A stretch of 64,000 nucleotides of DNA from Fluviicola sp. (GCF_029266855.1 NZ_JAQSWB010000002.1:310001-374000); one strand, 5' to 3'. Numbered from the stretch's first letter, positions 17,906-26,935 are shown. The notes: a model not told the origin generated them from the letters alone. Numbers and translations: made by a program.

Positions 17906-20782
17906 TTGATCAGGTACATTTTATGGGGGCTTTTTTTGGCGGGATTTACACTAAGTGTATCTGCTCAGTCAAACCGCATTTCATGGGACTATAATTACAA
18001 ACATTTTGGAATTGACAACGGCTTGCCCAGCTCGGAAACTTACCAGGTTTACCAGGATAGGTCAGGTCTTTTGTGGATTTTGACCGACCGGGGAATCGTC
18101 AGGTATGACGGTTTTCGATTTAAAACCTACACGGTTGAAAATGGCTTAAGCGATAATGTCAATTTTAGAATACATGAAGATCCAAATGGAAATGTTTGGT
18201 TTATTGGGTATAATGGATTGTTGAGTGTTTATGAGGATGGGGAAATGAAACCTTATCGTTTTAATTCGATCCTTCAAAAAAGATTTTTTACCGGACACAA
18301 TATTTTTGCCTCAATTTATGTCACTAAGGATGGCTCTGTGGTTTACGGAACCAACAGAGAGGAAATTGTATCCATAAACAAGAAAGGGAAAGTAACTGTT
18401 TTGTTGAAAAAATTAATAGATACAATACACTTTTTCGAGTTTGAAAATCAAATTGTATTCAGTAATTATTCAATGACGAATAAACCAACCACAGCTTTTT
18501 TTCATCGGAATGGCAAGCGTTTTTTTTGGGGTAAAATTTATTTTAACGGAACTGTAAGGCTGAAAAAGCACCAAGGGTATTACTTCATCATGTGCGGTAG
18601 AAGTTTATTTCTGAATTACGACCGGAAGTTTAAATTGTTTCCAGACACACACGAAGTGATCTCGCTGGATTCAGATGGTGAATTCCTGTATGTCGGGTAT
18701 TACAAGAATGGAATGAAAAAATACCGCTTCGATAAAACCCGGAAGCAACTTGTTCTTGTTCAACATTATCTGTCGGAACATTCGGTTAGTTCTGTTTGTA
18801 AAGACCGGAATGGCGGTTTGTGGATAACGACTCTTGAAAAAGGGGTGTTTATGATCAGTGATGAAGCATTTACCCAATTGTCTTACACAGGAAAACCCGT
18901 CAAAGAAGATATCCGGTTTATTAACGGGAATAAAAGTAAAGTTATAATCACCTATTATGTAGGAAAATGGCAGCAGCTATATCCCCCTTATTTGTTGAAG
19001 GATTACGGGAAAACGCTCCTGTGGAGCAACCTGATACCGTACAGGGATAGATTTGCATTTCAGAAGAATCAGCTCGACTGGAGTGACTGGCCTGAGGTGG
19101 ATGATTCCTACGAATTTAAACCGCACTACGCTTCAGGTTCTTCTATTGTTGGAATCCGGCTTGATTCGTATAAAGTAGATGAGGTGCGGGATTCCTCAAG
19201 GGAGGTTTTTGATTTACATACCCTGCATAAGTTTAAAATCCCGGGTCCGTACTTGCGGTTTTATTTGGTGCCGCACAAGAAAATTTTCTTCGTATTGAAT
19301 GAAGGAGTATTTGCTTTTGACATAAGATCCAGTTTGAAATCAAGCTATAAGAATATTCTGAAGGGAAGGATCTCTCAATTGAAATATCATAAAGATTGGG
19401 GGCTGATTGCCTTTTCGAATGTTCAGGGTCTTTTCAAAATAGATATTGAGCATGAGAAAGCGCGGGAATTTGCACCCGATCTTAATTTAGGCAAGCAAAT
19501 CTTAACGGTTTTTTTCGATGAGCAAAACCGGCTTTGGATAGCCAGCGGAAAAGGAATACACCTGCTGACAAAAAAGAACGGGAAAATTTCCGCAAAATTG
19601 CTAAGCAGGGATTTGTTGTCCAGCCGGGAAATCAACGATATGTATTCTTATGAAAACCTGCTTTACCTGGCAACTAAGTCGGGGGTCCAAAAAATAGATT
19701 TCCTGAATGTTAAAAAGGAAATGAGTGCAAATCCTATTAACATACTTTCTGTTCGTGCCTTTACTAAAAATAAGCTCTTGAATGTTGCGGAAATTTATCC
19801 CGCCAAAACGGATCTGATCCGGATTGCACTTGGCAATATTGACCTGAACAGGCGTAATGTGTACCGTTATCGTTTTAGAAAAGATCAAACCTGGACAAAA
19901 TCTGATAAAGGTGAAATTACATTGAGTGACCCGGCCGATGGAAAATATAACCTGGAAGTAGCCTACTTAAACCTGAACAATGAATGGTCAAAACCGAAGC
20001 AGCTATTTAGCTTTGAAGTGGAAAAGATCATTTTCCTCCGGTGGTATTTTATTCTCCTTTATGTTGTGTTGATTGTGATCCTGTTTTACATTATTCTGAA
20101 ACTTTCGATCCAATCCGTGAATAAGAAAAACTACATGTTAAATCGAATGATGGAGTTGGAACGGATGGCTTTGGCTGCACAAATGAACCCGCATTTTATT
20201 TTTAACTCCCTGAATTCAATTCACAGTTTCCTCTTGTACGAAGAAAATGAAAATGCAGAAAAGTACCTGGTTCGTTTTGCTAAATTGATTCGGCAAACCC
20301 TCGCGAATTCGAGAGTTTCTTATATTACCATTGAGGAAGAATATGATACTCTGAAAAATTATATTCTGCTTGAGAGCATGCGGTTTAAACAGGTTTTTTC
20401 ATTCCGGATAGATTGTGATTACCGCCAATTACCTTCAAGTCCTTGTATTCCACCGATGCTGATTCAGCCTTATGTTGAGAATGCGATTCTTCACGGATTG
20501 GTAAAAAGAACCAGCGGAGGTGAATTGTACCTGAAATTTTATGTGGAGGACGAAGCGTTGAAAGTGATGATCCGTGACAACGGGGTGGGGTATTCGGAAT
20601 CCAGGAAGAAAAAGCGGGACTCAAATCATAAATCTTACGGTACCCAAATTACCGAAGAGCGTTTGAAGTCATTGCAGGGGAAAAACAAACAGGCATTTAC
20701 GGTTTCAATGAGCAGTGTGGATGATTCAAACCAGGAATTCCCGGGAACCTGCGTGATAGTAAGTATTCCACTTCCCGGTTAA
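17906..20782 (+). CDS. Propeller-type sensor histidine kinase (LytS/His_kinase family)
   Basis: This is a membrane sensor kinase of 958 residues. A TTG start is required, because it begins a proper signal peptide (MIRYILWGLFLAGFTLSVSAQ) and no ATG lies near. Two-component-regulator propeller blades ('GLPSSETYQVYQDRSGLLWI', 'EDPNGNVWFIG', 'DRNGGLWITT', 'DEQNRLWIASGKGI') fill about residues 30-600. A Y_Y_Y domain at about 640-705, one membrane helix at about 707-731 and a His_kinase domain follow. The phospho-acceptor is H763 in 'QMNPHFIFNSLNSI'. The N box ('PYVENAILHGL') and G box ('RDNGVGYSES') are intact. There is no receiver or AraC domain, so it is not a hybrid. The orphan LytTR regulator at 10873 is a candidate partner. 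Confidence 0.92.
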   Translation: MIRYILWGLFLAGFTLSVSAQSNRISWDYNYKHFGIDNGLPSSETYQVYQDRSGLLWILTDRGIVRYDGFRFKTYTVENGLSDNVNFRIHEDPNGNVWFIGYNGLLSVYEDGEMKPYRFNSILQKRFFTGHNIFASIYVTKDGSVVYGTNREEIVSINKKGKVTVLLKKLIDTIHFFEFENQIVFSNYSMTNKPTTAFFHRNGKRFFWGKIYFNGTVRLKKHQGYYFIMCGRSLFLNYDRKFKLFPDTHEVISLDSDGEFLYVGYYKNGMKKYRFDKTRKQLVLVQHYLSEHSVSSVCKDRNGGLWITTLEKGVFMISDEAFTQLSYTGKPVKEDIRFINGNKSKVIITYYVGKWQQLYPPYLLKDYGKTLLWSNLIPYRDRFAFQKNQLDWSDWPEVDDSYEFKPHYASGSSIVGIRLDSYKVDEVRDSSREVFDLHTLHKFKIPGPYLRFYLVPHKKIFFVLNEGVFAFDIRSSLKSSYKNILKGRISQLKYHKDWGLIAFSNVQGLFKIDIEHEKAREFAPDLNLGKQILTVFFDEQNRLWIASGKGIHLLTKKNGKISAKLLSRDLLSSREINDMYSYENLLYLATKSGVQKIDFLNVKKEMSANPINILSVRAFTKNKLLNVAEIYPAKTDLIRIALGNIDLNRRNVYRYRFRKDQTWTKSDKGEITLSDPADGKYNLEVAYLNLNNEWSKPKQLFSFEVEKIIFLRWYFILLYVVLIVILFYIILKLSIQSVNKKNYMLNRMMELERMALAAQMNPHFIFNSLNSIHSFLLYEENENAEKYLVRFAKLIRQTLANSRVSYITIEEEYDTLKNYILLESMRFKQVFSFRIDCDYRQLPSSPCIPPMLIQPYVENAILHGLVKRTSGGELYLKFYVEDEALKVMIRDNGVGYSESRKKKRDSNHKSYGTQITEERLKSLQGKNKQAFTVSMSSVDDSNQEFPGTCVIVSIPLPG

Positions 20783-20835
20783 ATTCCAATACCGTGCCTT
20801 CGGCTCCGTTCAGTCCGCTTTTCAATTGATTTCAG

Positions 20836-20859
20836 GACGCTGAGCGCAGTCGAAGCGTC
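20836..20859. repeat. CTGAGCG..GTCGAAG palindromic repeat
   Basis: GACGCT (20836-20841) and AGCGTC (20854-20859) flank GAGCGCAGTCGA. This is the short palindromic intergenic repeat, with core CTGAGCGnAGTCGAAG, that is common in Bacteroidota genomes. Related copies are at 45371-45411 and 47141-47200. It sits between convergent genes and may also act as a terminator. Confidence 0.6.
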
Positions 20860-20866
20860 AATTTAC

Positions 20867-21457
20867 TTAACCATGGATACTCTCTCCTTTTCCGTATTTA
20901 TCCATCAGCGAAGCTTCAAATTCCAGGAATAATTTCCAGCGGGCATCGACATCAATCCCTTCGCCATATTTGCGGGCGAAATTCAAAAACACCGTATAAT
21001 GCCGTGCTTCACTTTCCATTAAACTGCGATAGAATCCGCGTAGATCTTCATCATTGATTTCTTCTGACAGAATTTTGAACCGTTCACAACTGCGGGCTTC
21101 AATCATAGCTGCGAAAAGCAGTTGGTTTACCATGTGCGATTTTTTGGGATTCCCGGAATGGGTTACTTTGAGAAACCCATGAAGATCGTGCACATACGGA
21201 TCGCGGCGTTCGAATCCCAGCTGGTAGCCCCTTTCCAGGATTTTGTCATGTACCATACCGAAATGTTCCATCTCTTCCTGGCAAATTTCAATCATGGCTT
21301 TGACCATATCAGGATACTGCGGATATTGAACAATGATAGAGATTGCGTTACTGGCCGCTTTTTGCTCACAAAAAGCATGGTCTGTCAGAATTTCAGCAAT
21401 GTTTTTCTCTACAATATTCACCCAGCGTGGGTCAGTTGGCAATTTTAAACCTAACAT
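20867..21457 (-). CDS. miaE: tRNA-(ms2io6A)-hydroxylase-like diiron protein
   Basis: This non-haem diiron enzyme hydroxylates the isopentenyl side chain of ms2i6A37 in tRNA. The start is set at ATG 21457, because the family begins with 'MLGLKLPTDPRWVN'; this gives 196 residues. Ferritin-like iron ligands are visible as Glu in 'CEQKAASNA', ExxH in 'CQEEMEHFG', Glu in 'EARSCERF' and ExxH in 'MESEARHYT'. The context is a single gene on the minus strand. The family call is strong; activity on tRNA in this organism is inferred. Confidence 0.92.
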   Translation of the reverse strand: MLGLKLPTDPRWVNIVEKNIAEILTDHAFCEQKAASNAISIIVQYPQYPDMVKAMIEICQEEMEHFGMVHDKILERGYQLGFERRDPYVHDLHGFLKVTHSGNPKKSHMVNQLLFAAMIEARSCERFKILSEEINDEDLRGFYRSLMESEARHYTVFLNFARKYGEGIDVDARWKLFLEFEASLMDKYGKGESIHG

Positions 21458-21615
21458 AATTGAAAATTTACTGCAAATTTCGTTATTTCTTGAATTCAAA
21501 TCCTAGTTTTGTCAGAATAATGTTCGGTGGAAAAAATGTTGTTATCATTAACATCCGTGTTCTTTCGCGTTTCTCCGTGGGAAAAATCGGACATTCGATT
21601 TAAAAATAGTGAATT

Positions 21616-23250
21616 ATGAAGTTTCTATTGTTACTGTTCTTTGTTTGTTTCGGCCTGATCTCGAACCACGCATTCTCCCAAAAGAACGCCCCGAAAGTGG
21701 TGGTTGGAATTGTAGTGGATCAAATGTGTTATGATTACCTGTACCGCTTCTATCCGCAATTCGGGAAGGACGGGTTCAAACGTTTGATGGATAAGGGAAC
21801 TCATTTTAGAAATGTGACGTATAATTATGTTCCGACTTACACAGGACCCGGACATGCATCCATATATACTGGAACGACCCCGAGTGACCATGGAATTGTT
21901 GCGAATGAATGGCATTACAGGCCCTTCGGAAGAGAAGTGAATTGCGTAGAGGATACTACGGTTTCAACTGTCGGTTCAAATAGCTCTTTTGGAAAATGTT
22001 CTCCGGCTTTTTTGCGCTCCAACACAATAACCGATCAATTGAAACTTACTTATCCCGGCTCCAAAGTAATTGGAATTTCAATCAAAGACCGGAGTGCGAT
22101 TTTACCTGCCGGACATTTATCAGACGGGTCGTACTGGTACGATTATGCAACCGGTAACTTTATTACTTCCACCTTTTACAGAAAAGAACTTCCAAACTGG
22201 GTTAGCCGGTTCAATGCACAGAATCTGGTCTCGAAATACGTAAATCAGCCCTGGAATTTACTGAAGGATTCGACTTCTTATACCTATATCAAACAAGACA
22301 ATTCACCTTATGAAGGATTGGTTGGCGGAAAGACCAGCCCTGTTTTTCCTTACGATTTCAGCAAGGTAGCAGCGTCTGATCAATTTACTTTGTTTACAAT
22401 CATGCCTGCCGCAAATACCTTTTTGACAGATTTCGCGATCCGTGCACTTTCGGAAGAACAATTGGGAAAACATGCAAATACCGATTTCCTGACGATCAGT
22501 TATTCTACCCCGGATATTGCTGGTCACGCTTTTGGTCCGTATTCTCTGGAGATGGAAGATATGTACTTCCGCCTGGACCAGGAATTGGCACGTTTGTTTC
22601 AAACAATGGATAAGGAAGTAGGTAAAGGGCAATACGTAGTTTTTTTAACTGCGGATCATGCTGTAGTTCCTGTTCCGCAATTCTTGAAAGACCATCAGTT
22701 ACCCGGAGGCTATTTATTCCTGAAAAATAAAATGGATAGCCTGAGGGCGGCTTGTGTTGCTAAATTTGGAAAGGATTACCTGAATACTATTGAGAATGAC
22801 AATGTTTATTTGACCAATGATGTGCTCGGTACCGACAAGGAATCCCAGGTTATTTCGTTTTTCAGAACAGAAATCACAAAATGGACGGAGGTAAAACGCG
22901 TTTACACCAAAGAGGAATTGCTTTCCAAAACGGATGAAAATTGGCAGCAAATGGTTGCTTCAGGTTACGATAGGGAGCGAAGCGGTGAATTGATCTTCAT
23001 TCTTCAACCCGGTTATTTACCTAAGACTTCAGATACTCCCGGATCACACAAAGGAACAAGTCACGGCTCTGCATTTAACTACGATACGCACGTTCCTGTA
23101 TTGTTTTATGGAAAAGATATTTTGCCGCAGGAAGTATTCACAGCTTATGAGATCGTGGACATTGCTGCCACTTTGGTGCATATATTAGATGTACAGCGCC
23201 CGAATACGGCAACCGGGAAACCGATGCTGGAGTTGTTTAAAAAGAAATAA
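21616..23250 (+). CDS. pafA: Alkaline phosphatase PafA-type phosphomonoesterase
   Basis: This is a periplasmic, phosphate-releasing alkaline phosphatase of 544 residues, including a signal peptide (MKFLLLLFFVCFGLISNHAFSQ). It belongs to the PafA group of Bacteroidota, which uses threonine as nucleophile. The site 'YVPTYTGPGHAS' places the nucleophile at T76. D35 in 'GIVVDQM' is a metal ligand. 'SIKDRSAILPAGH' holds the PafA-type Lys and Arg near the active site. Further metal ligands are in 'STPDIAGHAFGP' and 'LTADHAVV', with a late His in 'SHKGTSHG' or 'THVPVLF'. It is a single gene, followed by a hairpin terminator near 23400. Confidence 0.93.
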   Translation: MKFLLLLFFVCFGLISNHAFSQKNAPKVVVGIVVDQMCYDYLYRFYPQFGKDGFKRLMDKGTHFRNVTYNYVPTYTGPGHASIYTGTTPSDHGIVANEWHYRPFGREVNCVEDTTVSTVGSNSSFGKCSPAFLRSNTITDQLKLTYPGSKVIGISIKDRSAILPAGHLSDGSYWYDYATGNFITSTFYRKELPNWVSRFNAQNLVSKYVNQPWNLLKDSTSYTYIKQDNSPYEGLVGGKTSPVFPYDFSKVAASDQFTLFTIMPAANTFLTDFAIRALSEEQLGKHANTDFLTISYSTPDIAGHAFGPYSLEMEDMYFRLDQELARLFQTMDKEVGKGQYVVFLTADHAVVPVPQFLKDHQLPGGYLFLKNKMDSLRAACVAKFGKDYLNTIENDNVYLTNDVLGTDKESQVISFFRTEITKWTEVKRVYTKEELLSKTDENWQQMVASGYDRERSGELIFILQPGYLPKTSDTPGSHKGTSHGSAFNYDTHVPVLFYGKDILPQEVFTAYEIVDIAATLVHILDVQRPNTATGKPMLELFKKK

Positions 23251-23366
23251 GCGATTTAGTAAATAAACCTATTAGTTAACTTACTAATCATTTGCAATTA
23301 ATGAACTCACAGACAGGTTTTTATAGGATTAATTATTTATAGTAGAACGGAAAATGCACAATAATT

Positions 23367-23413
23367 AGGATGCAACTGAACATCAGGATATGGAAGCCAT
23401 CCTTGTTTTTTTT
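23367..23413 (+). terminator. Terminator-like hairpin downstream of pafA
   Basis: AGGATG (23367-23372) pairs with CATCCT (23398-23403) across a 25-nt loop. A T-rich tail with eight consecutive T follows at 23406-23413. Confidence 0.5.
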
Positions 23414-23444
23414 ACATTTTTTATTGAAAAATCTTTCCTTCTGC

Positions 23445-23474
23445 TTGCAAGAATTGAAATAATCACTAATTTTG
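23445..23474 (+). promoter_or_regulatory. Promoter of tRNA-Leu, full -33/-7 match
   Basis: TTG (23445-23447), a 19-nt spacer and TAATTTTG (23467-23474) fit the Bacteroidota consensus TTG-N19-TAnnTTTG at every fixed position. This is the cleanest promoter in the window. Confidence 0.75.
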
Positions 23475-23555
23475 TGCACCCAATACGGGAAAAGGGTTTG
23501 AACGAAACCCTGAAAATTGAAATAGAATTTAATCCTTTAAATAGGAATTAAATAT

Positions 23556-23637
23556 GCGGATGTGGTGAAATTGGTAGACACGCTAGACTTAGGATCTAGT
23601 GCCGAGAGGTGTGCGGGTTCGAGTCCCTCCATCCGCA
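23556..23637 (+). tRNA. tRNA-Leu (anticodon UAG)
   Basis: The acceptor arms GCGGATG and CATCCGC pair fully. The anticodon stem is CTAGA/TCTAG with loop CTTAGGA, which gives anticodon TAG at 23590-23592. The long variable arm (TGCCGAGAGGTGTG region) is typical of tRNA-Leu, and the T arm contains GGGTTCGAGTCCC. The discriminator base is A at 23637, and CCA is not encoded. Confidence 0.97.
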
Positions 23638-23644
23638 CTTCAAG

Positions 23645-23679
23645 ATGGTCTCGTTGTTTGTCAATGAAGACCATTTTTT
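23645..23679 (+). terminator. Terminator after tRNA-Leu
   Basis: ATGGTCT (23645-23651) and AGACCAT (23668-23674) form a 7-bp stem followed by a run of T. Confidence 0.7.
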
Positions 23680-23714
23680 GTTTATACAAGTTTTAAGAAT
23701 TAAAAGAAAACGGA

Positions 23715-25067
23715 ATGAACGTAACACGTCAAGAAGTTAATGCAGAAACAGCATTGTTAACAGTGCAGGTTTCACCGGCAGATTACCAGGGTAAAGTAGC
23801 TGCTTCCTTAGAAAAATACCGCAAGCAGGCAAAAATTCCGGGATTCCGTCCGGGAAAAGTTCCAATGGGCTTGATTCAAAAGCAATATGGAAAAGGTGTT
23901 TTAGCTGAAGAAATGAACAAATTGGTTTCCGATGCTTTATATGCTTACGTACAAGAAAATAAATTAGAAATTTTAGGAAACCCGATCCCCAAAGAAGGAA
24001 CGGAAGTAAAAGGAGATTTCGACAATCCGGGAGATTTTGAATTCGTTTATGAGATCGGGTACTCCCCGGCAATTGATTTGAAATTGACTAATAAAAGCAA
24101 ATACGATTACGTACAGGTTAAGATCGACGATAAGTTGATCGATCAGCAAATTGATGATTTACGTCGTCGTTACGGAAAAATGACTTCTACTGATGAGGTT
24201 GGTGAAACGGACATGCTTTTGGCTCAATTTGTTGAGTTGAACGAGGACGGATCGATCAAAGAAGGTGGAATCATGCATTCTTCAACAACTTCCATGGAGT
24301 TTATCGAAGACAAAAAAGTGAAAAAATCATTGATTGGTAAAAAAGTAGGAGACAAAGTAACCGTTTCTGCTACGGCAATTACCCGTGGTGATTCGGATAA
24401 AGCAGCAATGCTTGGAATCAAACCGGAAGAATTGGCAAACCATTCTGATTCATACCAAATGACGATCAACGACATCAAACGCATGGAATTGGCTGAATTG
24501 AACCAGGACCTGTTTGATAAATTGTTCGGTGAAGGTGCCGTTTCTTCTGAAAAAGAATTGCGTGAGCGCATCGGAAATGATTTAAAGAACATGTTTGCAA
24601 ATGATTCGGATCGTTTATTGACTCGCGAAGTTTACCGTGATTTGGTGGAAAATACTCCGGTAAATCTTCCGGATACGTTCTTGAAGCGTTGGATCCAATT
24701 GTCGAATGACAAACCGATCACGATCGAACAAATTGAAGCAGATTACGACAGCTACGCAAAAGATTTGAAATGGCAACTGATCCAGGGACATATCTTCAAA
24801 GCGAATGATATTAAATTGGACAATGCTGAAGTGATTGAATTTACAAAAGGATTGATCGCTAATCAGTTTGCACAATATGGAATACCTGCACCGGAAGATG
24901 CAGAGTTGACAAAACAAGCTGCAAGTGCTTTGCAAAACCGTGATGAAGCAAATCGTATCTACGATATGATGGCAGAAACAAAATTGACACAATTCTTCAA
25001 AGAAACCGTGAAATTGAACTCGAAAGAAATTTCTTACGATGAGTTCGTTGAAATGGCATCGAAATAA
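23715..25067 (+). CDS. tig: Trigger factor, ribosome-associated chaperone
   Basis: This is a peptidyl-prolyl isomerase and chaperone that binds nascent chains at the ribosome exit, 450 residues. The N-terminal ribosome-binding domain carries the signature 'KIPGFRPGKVPMGLIQKQYG' (residues 35-54), where the F-R-P-G loop contacts ribosomal protein L23. The middle PPIase region is divergent, as is usual in Bacteroidota, and the helical C-terminal domain completes the chain. It is a single gene downstream of tRNA-Leu. A strong palindromic terminator follows at 25087-25125. In many bacteria clpP and clpX follow tig, but not here. Confidence 0.95.
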   Translation: MNVTRQEVNAETALLTVQVSPADYQGKVAASLEKYRKQAKIPGFRPGKVPMGLIQKQYGKGVLAEEMNKLVSDALYAYVQENKLEILGNPIPKEGTEVKGDFDNPGDFEFVYEIGYSPAIDLKLTNKSKYDYVQVKIDDKLIDQQIDDLRRRYGKMTSTDEVGETDMLLAQFVELNEDGSIKEGGIMHSSTTSMEFIEDKKVKKSLIGKKVGDKVTVSATAITRGDSDKAAMLGIKPEELANHSDSYQMTINDIKRMELAELNQDLFDKLFGEGAVSSEKELRERIGNDLKNMFANDSDRLLTREVYRDLVENTPVNLPDTFLKRWIQLSNDKPITIEQIEADYDSYAKDLKWQLIQGHIFKANDIKLDNAEVIEFTKGLIANQFAQYGIPAPEDAELTKQAASALQNRDEANRIYDMMAETKLTQFFKETVKLNSKEISYDEFVEMASK

Positions 25068-25086
25068 TTATAAATAGCATTGATTA

Positions 25087-25125
25087 AAACATAGGGGCGG
25101 AAAATTTTCCGCCCCTATGTTTTTT
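25087..25125. terminator. Perfect palindromic bidirectional terminator after tig
   Basis: Positions 25087-25122 form a perfect 36-nt palindrome centred on AAAATTTT, with GGGGCGG/CCGCCCC arms and AAACATA/TATGTTT ends. A T run continues to 25125. A near relative with the same GGGGCG-AAAA core lies at 55973-56009. Confidence 0.85.
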
Positions 25126-25151
25126 ATACCCACTTTGATCCCTACTTTTTT

Positions 25152-25159
25152 TATTTTTG
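25152..25159 (+). promoter_or_regulatory. -7 promoter box TATTTTTG, 5 nt before the symporter ATG
   Basis: TATTTTTG matches TAnnTTTG and is followed by ATTCC and the ATG at 25165. An open upstream extension of the frame to 25117 would run through the tig terminator tail and this promoter, so 25165 is preferred. Confidence 0.6.
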
Positions 25160-25164
25160 ATTCC

Positions 25165-26712
25165 ATGAATAATACATTATCTCCCGGACTGATTACCGCA
25201 ATTCTTATCGGATACTTTGGATTACTGATCCTGATGGCATATCTGACATCCAGAAAGGCTGATACGGATTCCTTTTTTACAGGAAATCGGCAGAGCCCAT
25301 GGTATCTCGTGGCTTTCGGGATGATTGGGACCTCACTTTCAGGAGTCACGTTTATTTCTGTTCCGGGGAAAGTATTTTCAGAGGGAATGGCTTATTTTCA
25401 AATAGTCTTAGGATATATTTTGGGCTATGTGGTAATCGCCCAGATTCTGATGCCGCTTTATTATCGCTTGAATGTCACATCTATTTATGAATACCTGAAC
25501 AAACGTTTCGGAATTGTCAGCTATAAAACCGGTGCCGCATTTTTTATTTTGTCCAGGACACTGGGTTCTGCAACCCGTCTCTATTTGGCAACGGAAGTAC
25601 TTCAAATGTTCCTTTTCGAAGATCTGGGAGTTCCGTATTGGGTAACAACATTAACAACGATCGTGCTGATTTGGGTATATACTTTCAAAGGTGGGGTACG
25701 GACGATTGTTTATACCGATGCTTTCCAAACCATCTTCCTGGTTTCATCCGTGATTATTTGTACGATCATTATTGCACAGACATTGGGAGTCGACTTCTCC
25801 GGCTTGTATAACAAAATCACTTCTTCGAGTACGAAGAACGGTTATTCGATGTCGCGAATTTTCTTCTTCGACGACCCGAATTCTCCCTTGTACTTCTACA
25901 AACAATTTTTCGGAGGAATGTTCCTGGCTATAGCCATGACCGGTTTGGATCAGGATTTAATGCAGAAAAACCTGACATGTAAATCGATTGGTGATGCACA
26001 GAAAAACATGTATTCCTTCACTACCATTCTGGTGATCACAAACTTCCTGTTCCTGCTTTTGGGCGGTGCATTATACGTGTATATTCAATCAACCGGTTTA
26101 GAGGTTCCGGCAAATACCGATCATACTTTCCCTACACTGGCTCTGAACAATTTCGGTTCCATAGCCGGAATTTTCTTCCTGCTTGGGATCACCGCGTCAT
26201 CCTATGCTTCGGCAGATAGTGCTTTGACGGCCCTGACCACTGGTTTTTGTATTGACTTCCTGAACTTCAACAGGAGGGAGGAACAGCAGAAAAAACGCTA
26301 TAAACTGGTCGTTCACATTGGCTTTTCACTCTTGTTCCTGCTGATTATTCTTGCCACCAACTGGTATGTGGATACTACGCCAGGTACAGATCTGATTGGC
26401 TTGATCCTGAAACTGGCAGGTTACACTTACGGACCTTTACTCGGCTTATTTGCCATTGGTATTTTCACCAAACGCGTTTTGAATGAAAAATTGGTTCCTG
26501 TAGTTTGTGTTTTGATCCCGGCGCTGTGTTATTTCATCAGTAAATACTCTCAAGCCTGGACCGGCGGCATTTTACAGCCCGACGGAACCTATTTGGGTGG
26601 ATACATCTTTGGAAATGAACTCTTAATCCTGAACGGACTATTGACTTTCATTGGTCTTTGGTTCATCTCCGGACGTAACACGAGTGAAAGCTTTTTAATG
26701 GAGAGTAAATAA
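25165..26712 (+). CDS. Sodium:solute symporter (SSS family)
   Basis: This is an inner-membrane sodium-coupled transporter of the SLC5/SSS family, 515 residues from ATG 25165, with about 13 hydrophobic helices. Family signatures include 'SDSFFTGNRQSPW'-type N-terminal text (here DTDSFFTGNRQSPW), 'GTSLSGVTFISVPGKVF', 'VTSIYEYLNKRFG' and 'TGLDQDLMQKNLTCK'. The substrate could be a sugar, sialic acid, amino acid or proline-like compound; sequence inspection does not decide. The next genes downstream encode a HAD hydrolase and an alternative GlmU, so amino-sugar uptake is possible but speculative. Confidence 0.93.
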   Translation: MNNTLSPGLITAILIGYFGLLILMAYLTSRKADTDSFFTGNRQSPWYLVAFGMIGTSLSGVTFISVPGKVFSEGMAYFQIVLGYILGYVVIAQILMPLYYRLNVTSIYEYLNKRFGIVSYKTGAAFFILSRTLGSATRLYLATEVLQMFLFEDLGVPYWVTTLTTIVLIWVYTFKGGVRTIVYTDAFQTIFLVSSVIICTIIIAQTLGVDFSGLYNKITSSSTKNGYSMSRIFFFDDPNSPLYFYKQFFGGMFLAIAMTGLDQDLMQKNLTCKSIGDAQKNMYSFTTILVITNFLFLLLGGALYVYIQSTGLEVPANTDHTFPTLALNNFGSIAGIFFLLGITASSYASADSALTALTTGFCIDFLNFNRREEQQKKRYKLVVHIGFSLLFLLIILATNWYVDTTPGTDLIGLILKLAGYTYGPLLGLFAIGIFTKRVLNEKLVPVVCVLIPALCYFISKYSQAWTGGILQPDGTYLGGYIFGNELLILNGLLTFIGLWFISGRNTSESFLMESK

Positions 26713-26722
26713 TTCGTTTACA

Positions 26723-26750
26723 TTGAACTGGAACAGCGTTAGTATATTTA
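26723..26750 (+). promoter_or_regulatory. Candidate promoter upstream of the long inverted repeat
   Basis: TTG at 26723-26725, a 17-nt spacer and TATATTTA at 26743-26750 are one mismatch from the -33/-7 consensus. Transcription starting near 26756 would carry the whole inverted repeat in the 5' leader of the HAD gene. Confidence 0.35.
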
Positions 26751-26778
26751 CAAGTTTAGTGGATTAATTCGCGTTGCA

Positions 26779-26935
26779 GTGCCATTCCGGGAACGAAGTA
26801 AGAAAAATGTTATTTTCGTTATGTTTGCCAAAAGCCCGTCCGGCAGTTGACGGATCGGGGTTTCAGATCCTGATCTGCTACTTTTGGCCTAAAACATAGA
26901 AAAGAATATTTTTCACGAGTGACTTTGAATGGCAC
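26779..26935. other. 157-nt imperfect inverted repeat, candidate structured leader RNA or MITE-like element
   Basis: The ends GTGCCATTC (26779-26787) and GAATGGCAC (26927-26935) are perfectly complementary. Inside them, AAAAATGTT/AATATTTTT-type tracts, ATGTTT/AAACAT and GCCAAAAG/CTTTTGGC also pair in register. The whole folds into two arms of about 55 nt. The centre contains two local hairpin possibilities, CCCGTCC/GGATCGGG and GGATC/GATCC within CAG/CTG. No coding frame or direct target duplication is visible. It lies between the symporter gene and the HAD gene. It does not match any riboswitch class that I can recognise. Confidence 0.55.

Larger units (their letters stand above)
23251..23555. 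other. Intergenic region between pafA and tRNA-Leu
   Basis: This region of 305 nt holds no gene. It contains the pairing words TTAGTAA (23255-23261) and TTACTAA (23280-23286), a terminator-like hairpin at 23367-23413 and the tRNA-Leu promoter at 23445-23474. Transcription of the tRNA would start near 23480, leaving a leader of about 76 nt that is removed in processing. Confidence 0.6.

Noticed and set aside
25117-25164. N-terminal extension of the symporter
   Set aside because: The frame would begin inside the tig terminator tail and cross the -7 box; family members begin near ATG 25165.
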